This document shows positions 21,552-33,948 of a stretch of DNA of 64,000 bases, piece after piece (positions within the stretch are counted from its first letter, which is position 1; every line of letters starts with the position of its first letter). The notes below the pieces were generated by a model. The model did no database searches. It had not been told where the DNA came from and worked only from the letters and a program-made list of their open reading frames with translations. Source of the stretch: Puccinellia tenuiflora (lineage: Eukaryota > Streptophyta > Magnoliopsida > Poales > Poaceae). Both the position numbers and the translations under genes were made by a program. Location of the stretch: assembly GCA_012064385.1 (NCBI GenBank), contig QRDG01000415.1:2384160-2448159 (forward strand), read 5' to 3'.

Positions 21552-21556
21552 CTCAG
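21552..21556. repeat. TSD CTCAG, right copy (RLG-A)
   Basis: Second copy of the RLG-A target duplication; GRF exon 1 continues at 21557. Confidence 0.92.
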
Positions 21557-22068
21557 CTCTCCGCGCGCGAGCAGTTCCGGTGCCAAGAATCAGCTGCCCG
21601 TTTTGCGGAACGCAAGTGAAGATGTTGGTCTCCAACACCGAAGAACACGAGGGCTGGGTGTTCTACCGGTGTGTCAATCCGGCTGTAAGCCCCCTATTGC
21701 CCTTCTCGTCCGTTTGTGCTCATCGGTCGTTCAAATTTTCATGCATTGTTTGATCTTTTTGTTGGTAGACTTCATGTGATTTCTAGAAAGTGGAGCTGGA
21801 ATATGTGATCTATCTACTGGATCATGATATCCTTGTTGGGGATGCTGCGGTGGATGCACTTGGAGCAGCCGAGGACAAGAGAGAAGAACTGAAAGAAGCG
21901 AAGGCAAGAAAGATGGCTAACAGAAGCCAAGGAAACAGAGTTGGAAGAGAGATGCAAGGTAGGGGAAGGCCTATAGATGTGATAGCACGTGCACTGCTCC
22001 TTCTAGGCAGAGAGATGCTGATGGTAATGAAGATGATCATGGCTAGCCTGATGGTGCTCTGTGTGGTG

Positions 22069-22073
22069 ACTGT
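22069..22073. repeat. TSD ACTGT, left copy (RLX-C)
   Basis: Matches 33944-33948. The duplication lies in the membrane-segment codons of the GRF gene. Confidence 0.92.
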
Positions 22074-25000
22074 TGTAACATCCCAAATTTTGGAATGTTT
22101 TAAAAATCACAAAAATTTAAATCTTTTATTAATAATTAAATAAAGTCTCCAAAAATCAAGAAAAGCTTTTATAGAAGATTGTTTTGACATCTTCAAAGTT
22201 ATATTTTAAATTAAATATTCCTTTATCTTCCAATCTCAACTTTAAAGTTTTGGAAATAAAATATTTAAATGGGGTTTTCAAATAGTATTTTCCCCTTTGG
22301 TTTATTGTTTTAAAATAAATAATATGGGGATATTATAAACCCTATTTCATTTGTGGAAATAATTTAAATAATTTTCCAAGCTTTGTTTTATAAAAATGTT
22401 TTACCATAAATTATTTTAATATGAAAATGAGCTATCATTTTGAATGATATTACTCATATTGTTCTCTGGTTTTTATTTAGATATTTTGTGATATTTATAA
22501 ACCTTAATTTGATTTTCCCAAATAGCCATATAAGGCAAATTTGACCAAAAGGGTATTTTGGTAATTTTTTTGACCAAAAATCGTTCCTAAATGTCTATTT
22601 TGACCATTTGGAATTTTACAAATTTTTACAAATTTATTTGACTTGAATTGGAGCTCTATTTCAAAAGATATAAAAGAAAGCAGAAATCAGCATCTTCAAC
22701 CTCAGGACGTAACGCACGTCCGTTGCGGTTCAATGGCTATCTCCTCTTCCCAAATTGATTGCGGATGATTTACTCCACCAAATCAATCGCCGTTTGTTTC
22801 TATGTGAAGCCCTCGGCCTCCTCTCCATTTCCCCTCTCCTACCCCTCCGAATCGTACCCCTAGGCCGCCCAATTTGTTCGCCGGAGTTCAACTCGGTCGC
22901 CGCCGTTTTTCCCTGATTTCGGCGGTAAACCGAAGCCCCTGACCTCGATGTTTCCCCCTATGTCTCCCTCTCATCCGTGCGCAGCCTCCTCACCCTCTCC
23001 TCTATTTTTCTCGCAGCCAGTTCGAGTGGAGCATCCACGACAGGAGCTCGCCGGCGTCCGCTCTGGTTCGTCCGTGCACCGCCGCCGTTCCGAGAAGAGC
23101 AAGACGACGCCGACCACGCCATCCTCTCCCTCGTTTCACTGCGCCCCGTGGACCACTTACCCGACCCCAAGGACCACGTGAACGTGGAGTTCATCCTCGA
23201 CCCGAGCGCAGCACCACCGTGCCATCCGCTCCGGCCACGCACCCCCGCCGCACCAGGACGCAATCGCCGACACCGACACCACCCTCGCCTTCGCCGCATC
23301 GCACCGCACCCCGTCAGCCCCTCCTTCATCTCCGGGGACCACCGGAGCATCGGAATCGTCCACTGCCGAGCCGCCCGCCGCCGCGCCCTCTTCCTCCGGC
23401 GAGCAACCGCCACCCTGGTGAGAACTCTCCTCGCCAGCCACCCGATCCCGATCTGACGGCCCAGACTAGATCGAGCCGAGCCGAGCCACAGCTCAGACTC
23501 AAGCCCAGACTAAGCCGAGCCGAGCTCAAGCCCGAGCCCAGCCAATGGGATGCAGCCACGTGGCCAGTCCTTTCTGGAATTTTATTTCCGAATTGAATTA
23601 ATGGCTATTTTGCAGAAAAGACCCTATACCTTCAAACCCTCCTAACTTTTAAACCCTTTGGCCAAATTTAACAAATTTTATCTTTTTGAAAAGCTCTGGA
23701 CTTGTAGAATCTTTTGGCATTGTTAGTTTTCAGTGTAACAAATTCCAATTTATTCAAATTTCAAATGAGTCATTTGAGTAAATTTGACATAGTTTTAAAT
23801 CTATAAGTCCAAATTTTGCAAATAAAATATTTCTAGAAACCTTGGAACATGCATGACATGATCCCATGGTTATAATTAATTTTTGATAGTTTTAAAAATA
23901 TTTCTTAATCAGAGACTCAAATAGGAGTATTTGTGGTATAGTTTAATTTCTATAAATCCTTTTAAATTGTTTTATTTTAGAAAACTTCTTAAAATACTTG
24001 TCTCTGTCCAGAGAGATCAAGACCAACCCCAACAACCTGGAAACAACCCTTCAACCTATTCAAATTTGGAATATTCAAATTTGATTTCAGACCAACCCCT
24101 GACCCAAATGGCAAACCCCAAACCTAATGCATTGATTCTTTTTGTATATGGGATCATGTATTGAAGCTTGGACCACCAACCTAGTTTTGTTTGTTTCTAT
24201 CTTTGTTTGTTGTTATGTTTGTTATTTTGATTGTTGTATTGTTGCTTATTGCCATATGTTTGTATTGTATAGATTGAACGGAGAGCTATGAGCTACGTTG
24301 AAAAAGAGTGTGTGAGCAACGACAAGTTCCAAAAGGCAAGTGCATACACCCTTTCATGAAAGACCTACTATTTTATTATATATGCATTGTAGACTATTTC
24401 AGTAGTATGCATGATAGGTGTACTACTATATTGCTATGCAGACCTGTTTAGTATATCACCCTTTATTCTTGTTGATTTAGGAACCCATTCACTTGGTAGA
24501 AGTTAGAACTGCTATGCTGAAATGTTTTATTGTAGTACGAAAGGATAAAAACTCTACTAGGGTGGCAATTGGTTTGCTCTATTGGTGGTTTAAAGTTGAG
24601 TGGTTGCTCAGGCCCAGTTCTGCGGGTTCCTAAGTACGTGCACTTGTGAACGGCCACCCAGGAACAAAGAGATTTAAGTCACTCCAAGTTTAGATTGCTT
24701 CCAGTGCAGCCACTAGTCATATGGGCTCTGTCTTGACCAAGTAAGTAGCTTGGAACCGACCCGGCTTGACAAGCAGATGTAGGGGATGTAGGTTGGAACG
24801 GGTCAAGCCAGTAGTGGTTGGGAAAGAGCTTCCAAAAGGTCTCGTCTCGGTCTTCTCCTTTCCTTTTCACTAAATGAGGGTTAAGGATGGAATGGGTCGA
24901 TCGAGTCTAGTGGGGAAAGTGCCACAAACTCTCGAGAGTAATAAAACTATGATCATAGCCGTGTCCCCGGTTACGGACAATTCTGAGCAGCTGGACAAGG

Positions 25001-25593
25001 ATGTCGATGGAAAATCTCTTCATTCCAATTTCAGAATAAAATTTGATGGGTGAACACGGGTGTATGAGACCTTGGATGCGTTCCATGGGTGTGTCTCATA
25101 TTCTTATTTGAGAAAGAAATGCTTTACGAAAAGTAGGACAAAATTTGCTTTACGCAATAGCCTTGAACTCCACCATCCAAATAAGCATGTAGTATTAGTC
25201 TTGCCATTTTATAATCCACCATAGTATTCACTTGCCGGCCTGTCACAAGGTATTGACCCAAATTCCCTGGGCTGCAACGTTAATGTTGCAGGTTATTACG
25301 ATGACGAGTGAGGACGTCTACCTTTCGAGCTTGCAACCAACATGTATGCCAGTGGCACATGAAGATGATGAAGCTCTCTGTGCTACTTATGTTTCCGCTG
25401 CCAAACTTTGCATTGAAGCTAGCCTTTGGCTATGCAATTTGTAAAGAATATTCTATTTATGGATCTCGCGATGTAATAACTATTTGACATTGATGCATGG
25501 TATTACATCTATTTGTGAATTGCTATCCATACTCGATCCAGGGAATAGCATATTTCACGATGTGTTCTTGCTTTTCTAAGCAAGGGCGCCACA
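22074..25593 (+). repeat. RLX-C 5' LTR (3520 bp)
   Basis: Nearly identical to the other LTR apart from small indels. Relative to 28248 onward it lacks about 39 bp after 22687 (an A-rich run and a GACGTCA...TGACGTCA pair) and about 17 bp near 24560. The central 22940-23560 part is GC-rich and codon-like in composition; a 159-codon frame (22977-23456) is present in both LTR copies. Confidence 0.92.
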
Positions 25594-25596
25594 AGA

Positions 25597-25609
25597 TGGT
25601 ATCAGAGCG
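25597..25609 (+). promoter_or_regulatory. RLX-C primer binding site (initiator tRNA-Met type)
   Basis: TGGTATCAGAGCG begins three bases after the LTR end and matches the TGGTATCAGAGC core used by most plant LTR retrotransposons. Confidence 0.9.
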
Positions 25610-26230
25610 TAATGTTGCATGTAGGCTCGAAAACCTTAGGTTTGGATTAGAAATAAGAATGACCATAGGAACAAAAGTTATTTTCTCCTTGTCTGAATCT
25701 TTCCTAATATCTTCTTGTAACCTTCTCAACTAATTGCTTTCTAAGTTATCTTATCTTATTTATAGATGACCATAACTCAGAAATGTTTCTGAAGACGTTG
25801 AAGATCAATGTGACAATTATGAGAAGCCATCAAGCGCCTTGATCGAAGACTTCAAATTTTGAGTTCACAACATCTAGAAGTACCTCGACGGACTCAAAGA
25901 AATAGTAGAGAATCTTGAAGCATTGAAGGAAGAGATAGAGTAGACCACCATTTTACCCTAATAGCGTTATAGTAATATTGTATTGACTTACCAAATTGTG
26001 GTATGGCAGTACTATCGTGTCTATTTTGAAAAACCTTGTTGTGTTTGTTTGTTATCCAAACTATAATTTCAAAAATTAAGTAGGAGGAGTTGTTTTTATT
26101 GGTTGATTTAGTGTTGTTTGATGCTTGCTAGATGTTGTTTGTAAGATGAATTGTCTTGATCTACTGTGTTTGGGTAGAACTTCTTTTAGATTTTCTTCTA
26201 TCTTCACTCATCCATTCTAAACCAAACCAG
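25610..26230 (+). other. RLX-C 5' untranslated interior
   Basis: About 620 bp between the primer site and the first ATG of the zinc-knuckle frame. Stops occur in all plus frames. A short Glu/Lys-rich stretch near 25850-25940 could be the remnant of an upstream gag segment; no domain is recognised. Confidence 0.5.
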
Positions 26231-27197
26231 ATGTCGCACCCACATACCAACCTTGATGAAAAAGATAGTCACCTCAAGATGCCCTATGCAGTTCAGTTGC
26301 TAGTAGCAGCCCAGACTCAGATGACTCAAGTGATGAATGAAAGTCAAGCCAGCAACCCCAATAAGGAGTTAACCATAGTTTTTCAACAATGGTTAGACAA
26401 CCAAACTCAATTGGTGCAGCTGATGATGAGCAACAGTAACCAGTTACCACAGGTTGATGCTGGCATTGAAATCAAGGAGAATATGATGGCAGGACCTAGA
26501 GCCTGCAAAATCTGTGGAGAGATAGGTCATTCATCCAAAGAATGTCATGATGAGTGGCCCCATTGTGAGGCAAACTATCTAGATGAAGGATATCCCATAA
26601 CCGGGGTTACCTGCTTTTTGTGTGAAGGAACAAATCACATCCCGGCTCAATGCCAAATCTATCCCATGGTGCAATAAGTCAGTCAGCAAGTCAAAGCGGG
26701 AATGCAACAAATTCTCAAGAGGTCTATGGTAGTAATGAAACAGAAGGAAGAACGCAAGCGAGATACTAGCCATATAACATGTTTCACATGTAGGAAAATG
26801 GGTCATTATTCATGGGATTGCTCAGAGAAGGAGGTTGGTGATGGGATCAATCCAAAACAGTATAAGAAGGGACTTGTGAACCATTGTAGTACAGGTCATG
26901 ACCCCCATCATCACGTTATCAACCACAGTGGTGGATTCAAAGCAAGCAATGGAGGATTCAATGTTAGGGTACAAAATGGACACAAGCATGAGAACCACCC
27001 CCAACAATTTCCACAAGAAAGACAACAGCCAAGTGAGGTGTTTTAATTGCAAGAAAATGGGCCATTATGAAAGAGAATGCCCAGAAGAGCCCCGAGATAT
27101 GTCAACAGTATTTTGCCATCGCTGCAGAGAGACAGGACACTTCACCGATGATTGCCCAAGTCGGAAGAGACATCGTGTGAATGCCTTGCTCGACTAA
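26231..27197 (+). pseudogene. Five-zinc-knuckle Gag-like protein of RLX-C
   Basis: From the ATG at 26231 the frame holds a Gln-rich helical segment and then five CX2CX4HX4C knuckles, at 26504-26545, 26612-26653, 26780-26821, 27039-27080 and 27114-27155. The stop is at 27195-27197. Such knuckles in nucleocapsid proteins bind the packaged RNA. The frame is interrupted by a TAA at 26675-26677 and by a frameshift between about 26930 and 27036, so it is broken as it stands. A capsid domain upstream is not recognised. Five knuckles is more than the one or two usual in plant Gag proteins. Confidence 0.85.
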
Positions 27198-28247
27198 TTT
27201 TTTTTCATTAGAATTATGCATGAGGAAATGAGTATTATGATGTAAGGGTGATGTAATGTCGAAGTAATAACCATATTATGTGAGGATAAATGAAACTAAT
27301 ATCGACTATCTTATACCAAAACTTAAACGAAACAATAGCCATTGTTGTGAAGCCTGTTCGTCATATCAGGGATGAAGACATGACACTGAAATGGACAAGC
27401 AAAGACGACATGGAAAGCGTGTTTCCCCAAGGAGAAGGATAGCAGAAAAGTGTAGTGTGAGCTAACCGGTGTAGGAGTTTTCGTAACCCCATAGTTTGAA
27501 GGAGCGATAGTTTAGTTCAGGTTGTCTTCTAGATGGGAAACTTTCTGCCAGACAAGTGAGGATGCTCGAGAGATAGACTACGTGATTTACCTATCTACAT
27601 ATTGAGGAAATGATACGGGTGCAGGATGGACTGATCACCATTCCTACTACTCATGTTATTCCCCTCACTATTTGGATTGATAAATCTGAGTGACATACCT
27701 ATAAGAGAGACGACGTTGATAAGCCTGATCCATAGGAGGATAATATATTATAACCCTATGTGAGGCAAAAGTTGCCGAAACGTAATATATTCGGTGAGGA
27801 TAAACCACAACTCTCCTGAAGAAGAAGAAGAAGAGATTCTGCAATGAAAGTTTTGACCTACCATGAGAGTTTCATTAGAATTGACACTTTGTTTGCAGTG
27901 AAGGATGCCAACCTAGAGAAGAAATATTTCCGGAGACATCACATGGATGAGGATGTAATATGTCAAGCCATATTAAAGAGAATGGTATCCGAAGTTATCT
28001 AAAGAGACACCCACCTATTGGAGATGGAGCACTTCATGAGTGTAAGATATAGTTGACTCCAGTGAGACCTAAAGACTAACCCGATGGACCCTAGCCCGAA
28101 GGAAAGAGTTCAAGACTGCCTACAAAAGTTTCTTTTAAGGGTGGTAGCCCACCCAGTTGCCTAAAAAAAACCCGGATAACCGAACCCATCTTTCTTTCTA
28201 GCCTCTCCGAATCTCGGGGACAAGATTCCTTTTAAGGGTGGTAGGTT
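27198..28247 (+). other. RLX-C 3' interior, no recognisable pol
   Basis: About 1 kb with no open frame of note and no RT, RNase H or integrase motif that I can see. It ends in TTTTAAGGGTGGTAGGT (28231-28247), a purine-rich tract directly abutting the right LTR. Confidence 0.65.
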
Positions 28248-28885
28248 TGTAACATCCCAAATTTGGAATGTTTTAAAAATCACAAAAATTTAAATCTTTT
28301 ATTAATAATTAAATAAAGTCTCCAAAAATCAAGAAAAGCTTTTATAGAAGATTGTTTTGACATCTTCAAAGTTATATTTTAAATTAAATATTCCTTTATC
28401 TTCAAATCTCAACTTTAAAGTCTTGGAAATAAAATATTTAAATGGGGTTTTCAAATAGTATTTTCCCCTTTGGTTTATTGTTTTAAAATAAATAATATGG
28501 GGATATTATAAACCCTATTTCATTTGTGGAAATAATTTAAATACTTTTCCAAGCCTTGTTTTATAAAAATGTTTTACCTTAAATTATTTTAATATGAAAA
28601 TGAGCTATCATTTTGAATGATATTACTCATATTGTTCTCTGGTTTTTATTTAGATATTTTGTGATATTTATAAACCTTAATTTGATTTTCCCAAATAGCC
28701 ATAAAAGGCAAATTTGACCAAAAGGGTATTTTGGTAATTTTGTTTTGACCAAAAACAGTTCCTAAAAGTCTATGTTGACTAATGGAAATTTTACAAATTT
28801 TTACAAATTTATTTGACTTGAATTGGAGCTCTATTTCAAAAGATATAAAAGAAAGCAGAAATAAAGAAAAAGAAAAAAAATAGAC

Positions 28886-28903
28886 GACGTCATGCTGACG
28901 TCA
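28886..28903. promoter_or_regulatory. Paired bZIP-type motifs in RLX-C 3' LTR
   Basis: GACGTCA (28886-28892) and the palindrome TGACGTCA (28896-28903) sit three bases apart, about 0.65 kb into the LTR. TGACG/ACGTCA cores are established binding sites of plant bZIP (TGA-type) factors. Whether they drive this LTR is inference. Confidence 0.5.
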
Positions 28904-31260
28904 TCAGCATCTTCAACCTCAGGACGTAACGCACGTCCGTTACGATTCAATGGCTATCTCCTCTTCCCAAATTGATTGTGGATGATTTACACCACCAAAT
29001 CAATCGCCGTTTGTTTCTATGTGAAGCCCTCGGCCTCCTCTCCATTTCCCCTCTCCTACCCCTCCGAATCGTACCCCTAGGACGCCCAATTTGTTCGCCG
29101 GAGTTCAACTCGGTCGCCGCCGTTTTTCCCTGATTCCGGCGGTAAACCGAAGCCCCTGACCTCGATGTTTCCCCCTATGTCTCCCTCTCATCCGTGCGCA
29201 GCCTCCTCACCCTCTCCTCTATTTTTCTCGCAGCCAGTTCGAGTGGAGCATCCACGACAGGAGCTCGCCGGCGTCCGCTCTGGTTCGTCCGTGCACCGCC
29301 GCCGTTCCGAGAAGAGCAAGACGACGCCGACCACGCCATCCTCTCCCTCGTTTCACTGCGCCCCGTGGACTACTTACCTGACCCCAAGGACCACGTGAAC
29401 GTGGAGTTCATCCTCGACCCGAGCGCAGCACCACCGTGCCGTCCGCTCCGGCCACGCACCCCCGCCGTACCAGGACGCAATCGCCGACACCGACACCACC
29501 CTCGCCTTCGCCGCGTCGCACCGCACCCCGTCAGCCCCTCCTTCATCTCCGGGGACCACCGGAGCATCGGAATCGTCCACTGCCGAGCCGCCCGCCGCCG
29601 CGCCCTCTTCCTCCGGCGAGCAACCGCCACCCTGGTGAGAACTCTCCTCGCCAGCCACCCGATCCCGATCTGACGGCCCAGACTAGATCGAGCCGAGCCA
29701 CAGCTCAGACTCAAGCCCAGACTAAGCCGAGCCGAGCTCAAGCCCGAGCCCAGCCAATGGGATGCAGCCACGTGGCCAGTCCTTTCTGGAATTTTATTTC
29801 CGAATTGAATTAATGGCTATTTTGCAGAAAAGACCCTATACCTTCAAACCTTCCTAACTTTTAAACCCTTTGGCCAAATTTAACAAATTTTATCTTTTTG
29901 AAAAGCTCTGGACTTGTAGAATCTTTTGGCACTGTTAGTTTTCATTGTAACAAAACCAAATTTATTCAAATTTCAAATGAGTCATTTGAGTAAATTTGAC
30001 ATAATTTCAAATCTATAAGTCCAAATTTTGCAAATAAATATTTCTGGAAACCTTGGAACATGCATGGCATGATCCCATGGTTATAATTAATTTTTGATAG
30101 TTTTAAAAATATTTCTTAATCAGAGACTCAAATTGGAGTATTTGTGGTATAGTTTAATTTCTATAAATCCTTTTAAATTGTTTTCTTTTAGAAAACTTCT
30201 TAAAATACTTGTCTCTGTCCAGAGAGATCAAGACCAATCCCAACAACCTGGAAACAACCCTTCAACCTATTCAAATTTGGAATATTCAAATTTGATTTAA
30301 GACCAACCCCTGACTTAAATGGCAAACCCCAAACCTAATGCATTGATTCTTTTTGTATATGGGATCATGTATTGAAGCTTGGACCACCAACCTAGTTTTG
30401 TTTGTTTCTATCTTTGTTTGTTGTTATGTTTGTTATTTTGATTGTTGTATTGTTGCTTATTGCCATATGTTTGTATTGTATAGATTGAACGGAGAGTTAT
30501 GAGCTACGTTGAAAAAGAGTGTGTGAGCAACGACAAGTTCCAAAAGGGAAGTGCATACACCCTTTCATGAAAGACCTACTATTTTATTATATATGCATTT
30601 TAGACTATTTCAGTAGTATGCATGATAGGTGTACTACTATATTTCTATGCAGACCTGTTTAGTATATCACCCTTTATTCCTGTTGATTTAGGAACCCATT
30701 CACTTGCTAGAAGTTAGAACTGCTATGCTGAAATGTTTTATTGTAGTACGAAAGGATAAAAACTCTACTAAGTTAATGAACTACCTGGGTGGCAATTGGT
30801 TTGTTCTATTGGTGGTTTAAAGTTGAGTGGCTACTCAGGCCCAGTTCTGCGAGTACCTGAGTACGTGCACTTGTGAACGGCCACCTAGGAACAAAGAGAT
30901 TTAAGTCACTCCAAGTTTAGATTGCTTCCAGTGCAGCCACTAGTCATATGGGCTCTGTCTTGACCAAGTAAGTAGCATGGAACCGACCCGGCTTGACAAG
31001 CAGATGTAGGGGATGTAGGTTGGAACGGGTCAACCCAGTAGTGGTTGGGAAAGAGCTTCCAAAAGGTCTCGTCTCGGTCTTCTCCTTTCCTTTTCACTAA
31101 ATGAGGGTTAAGGATGGAATGGGTCGATCGAGTCTAGTGGGGAAAGTGTCACAAACTCTCGAGAGTAATAAAACTATGATCATAGACGTGTCCCCGGTTA
31201 CGGACAATTCTGAGCAGCTGGACAAGGATGTCGATGGAAAATCTCTTCATTCCAATTTCA

Positions 31261-31545
31261 GAATGACTCGGTTATTCTGCCTGCTCGTGTTCCAAGAATG
31301 ACTCGATTTACATGTTCCAAGAATGACCGTGTTCCAAGAATGACTCGATTTACATGTTCCAAGAATGACTCGGTTATTCTGCCTGCTCGTGTTCCAAGAA
31401 TGATCGTGTTCCAAGAATGACTCGATTTACATGTTACATGCTAATAACACACTTTTGGTTTCTGCCTGCTCGTGTCTGTTGGTGTGATTTACATGTTACA
31501 TGCTAATAACACACTTTCAGTTTACCGTGTTCCAAGAATGACTCG
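31261..31545. repeat. Scrambled short repeats at CACTA-3 left edge
   Basis: TGTTCCAAGAATGACTCG, GATTTACATGTT and TTCTGCCTGCTCGTGT recur several times in changing order, and a longer ACATGCTAATAACACAC block occurs twice (31437 and 31499). The pattern suggests repair-associated or replication-slippage rearrangement at the lost CACTA end. Confidence 0.75.
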
Positions 31546-33129
31546 GTTATTTAAACCCTGGCCTGCATGTGTATATGTTAATTATCATCTCACTGTTGAC
31601 GAAGCCCTACACGTCTCTGGCAGGGTGCTACAAGGCCAAGCACAACGGGGAGAAGATCATGCGGCTACATCATCAAGCACACCGTGGAGATCATCCACCT
31701 TCTGAGGACTCCAGTGTGCCATCATACTTTGCTTGCTAGATAGCCTTGTTGATTTGGGCCTTGGTTGTGTGTCCTTAAGGGTTCAACGTTAGTATATTTA
31801 GCATACTTATTTCAGGTTTAGATCGATGCATGCTACTTCTGTATGCATGTAAATACATCATATTTGCGATGGAAGACAACATATTAACTAGATTGATCCT
31901 GTTCAAATTATACCAGGAACCTGTTCTTCATGTATTCAACTACTACATAAAATTAGTTGTCGAAGTCATGAATTTCCTGAACTAGTTCATGTATATATCT
32001 GGGTACTAGTCAATTGAGATTGTTCTTCTCATATGTTGTTCAAGAAAATGTATATGATTTCTATTCTTGGCATAAAAATTACTTCTAGGTCCTATACAGA
32101 TGCCATCTCTGTCTGGCAACATATGCCTCTTGTGTAATGTATCTGTGCTATCTTGCTGCATTTTATGTTGAGTGATACATTCTTTGTTTCTGGTTATAGC
32201 TACAATTGTAATACCAATGCTACCACTGAAATTCTGCTTTGATGTTCATGTAGACTGCGACAAGAAACTCCAGCAGACTATGGTGGAGATGTTCTTGCTA
32301 AAGTTGGCCAGTGCCACCTATAGCAAAGATCAGCGGGATGGTCTCCATCCTAATGTAACTGCTTCACGAAGATGAATCATCCATGTGGGTGCAGGATTCA
32401 GTAGGCTTGTTCGCTGCTATATTTATGGAGCTTCACAAATTGGTAAGCATGCTGAAAGTTTAGTTACTGGTTATGTCATGTGTGTTACTTTCGTAGGTTG
32501 ATTTGCTGGTTCTTTTTTCAATTACTATGCTTTTATAGCTGTCCCTAATACCCTCTATTGTGTATGTAGATTGCTGTAGGGTAAATATAAATCAGAAGTA
32601 CTCCCTGTTGGAATTGAAGGCTGCTGCTGGGAGAGAAGCTCAGAAGAATCCTGGAGATGTGCACGGCAGTTTTAGAAGATCATGTTTAGTGCTTGTGTGT
32701 CTGTTCTTGAATGTTTGTACACTTGTTGGAGCTAAACTGTAATTAGACCTGTATCTGCTGTTGTGAATATATGATTGACTTATTTATGCGAGAGAATTAT
32801 TAATTGTTTGCTGTTGAAATATGTGAAATTTAAACCTGTGAATTTAAAAGGCCAAACATTCTATTAGCCCATGTAATATTTGGCCTTTACAAAGGCTACG
32901 GCCCAAACGATAGGGAACATTGTGTATCTAAAAAAACGAAATAAAAGCCTGTTCGAAATTGAGGACAAAAAGGCCACGGCCCAAATATTAAAAGGCCAAA
33001 AAGCTGGGCTCGGCCCATATTGCTGCCAAATTTTCTGCGAAAAAAATATATTAAATGGGTCGAATTATTGGGCCAGGCCCATTTAGAGCACTGAACTGGA
33101 CTGGGCTGATTCTGATTTACGACCATTTC
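31546..33129. other. CACTA-3 interior, no recognised gene
   Basis: About 1.6 kb. Short frames near 31610-31705 and 32250-32375 may be fragments of captured or transposon genes with intron-like AT-rich sequence between them, but I recognise no domain. Towards the right it carries repeated GGCCCAA / AAGGCC phrases (32850-33085). Confidence 0.4.
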
Positions 33130-33395
33130 GTTTGGTCACAATTTTGCCACGTCAGCTCGGCCACGTTGGATCTGACGTGGTCTGGTCAGATGGCTAGTGA
33201 CCAAATTATTTGGTCACAAAATCTGTGACCTTTTTTTGGTCATAGACGTCTATGACCAATTGTAAAAAAGGTCACGTAGTTTCATTAGTGACCCTCATCT
33301 TTTGACCAACTGTTTTTTGTCACAAAAAGGTCACAAATGAAAAATCATGACCTTTCAGTGACCAATATAGAGGGTCACTAGGTAGCACATTTCTT
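33130..33395. repeat. CACTA-3 subterminal GGTCAC repeats
   Basis: About a dozen copies of GGTCAC, TGACC or their complements in 265 bp, several as inverted pairs, next to the terminus at 33401. Confidence 0.8.
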
Positions 33396-33943
33396 GTAGT
33401 GGAACACGGGTGTATGAGACCTTGGATGCGTTCCCTGGGTGTGTCTCATATTCTTATTTGAGAAAGAAATGCTTTACGAAAAGTAGGACAAAATTTGCTT
33501 TACGCAATAGCCTTGAACTCCGCCACCCAAATAAGCATGTAGTATTAGTCTTGCCATTTTATAATCCACCATAGTATTCACTTGCCGGCCTGTCACAAGG
33601 TATTGACCCAAATTCCCTGGGCTGCAACGTTAATGTTGCAGGTTATTACGATGACGAGTGAGGACGTCTACCTTTCGAGCTTGCAACCAACATGTATGCC
33701 AGTGGCACATGAAGATGATGAAGCTCTCTGTGCTACTTATGTTTCCGCTGCCAAACTTTGAATTGAAGCTAGCCTTTGGCTATGCAATTTGTAAAGAATA
33801 TTCTATTTATGGATCTCGCGATGTAATAACTATTTGACATTGATGCATGGTATTACATCTATTTGTGAATTGCTATCCATAATCGATCCAGGGAATAGCA
33901 TATTTCACGATGTGTTCTTGCTTTTCTAAGCAAGGGCGCCACA

Positions 33944-33948
33944 ACTGT
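33944..33948. repeat. TSD ACTGT, right copy (RLX-C)
   Basis: Second copy of the RLX-C target duplication; the GRF tail codons continue from it to the stop at 33968-33970. Confidence 0.92.

Larger units (their letters stand above)
31265..33401. mobile_element. CACTA-3: one-ended CACTA fragment
   Basis: The right end CATTTCTTGTAGTG at 33388-33401 is the complement of CACTACAAGAAATG, a standard CACTA terminus. It is preceded by many GGTCAC / GTGACC motifs (33130-33395), another subterminal repeat type. The left terminus is absent; the left edge is a rearranged repeat at 31265, and 14 bp of LTR are gone. It belongs to a different CACTA family from CACTA-1 and CACTA-2. Confidence 0.8.
22074..33943 (+). 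mobile_element. RLX-C: long-LTR retrotransposon with zinc-knuckle protein, no pol
   Basis: LTRs begin TGTAACATCCC and end GCGCCACA; they lie at 22074-25593 and 28248-33943, the second containing CACTA-3. A primer site TGGTATCAGAGCG (initiator-Met type) is at 25597. The 2.65-kb interior encodes a protein with five CCHC zinc knuckles and no recognised protease, reverse transcriptase or integrase, so it is non-autonomous or deleted. TSD ACTGT. Confidence 0.93.
28248..33943 (+). repeat. RLX-C 3' LTR, interrupted by CACTA-3
   Basis: LTR sequence at 28248-31264 and 33402-33943. Compared with the 5' LTR, 14 bp (5' LTR 25038-25051) are missing at the junction. It keeps the GACGTCA / TGACGTCA pair at 28886-28903 that the 5' copy has lost. 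Confidence 0.9.

Noticed and set aside
32172..32742. Possible captured host exons in CACTA-3
   Set aside because: Frames of 60-67 codons have no recognisable domain and no convincing splice structure; too weak to report as a gene.
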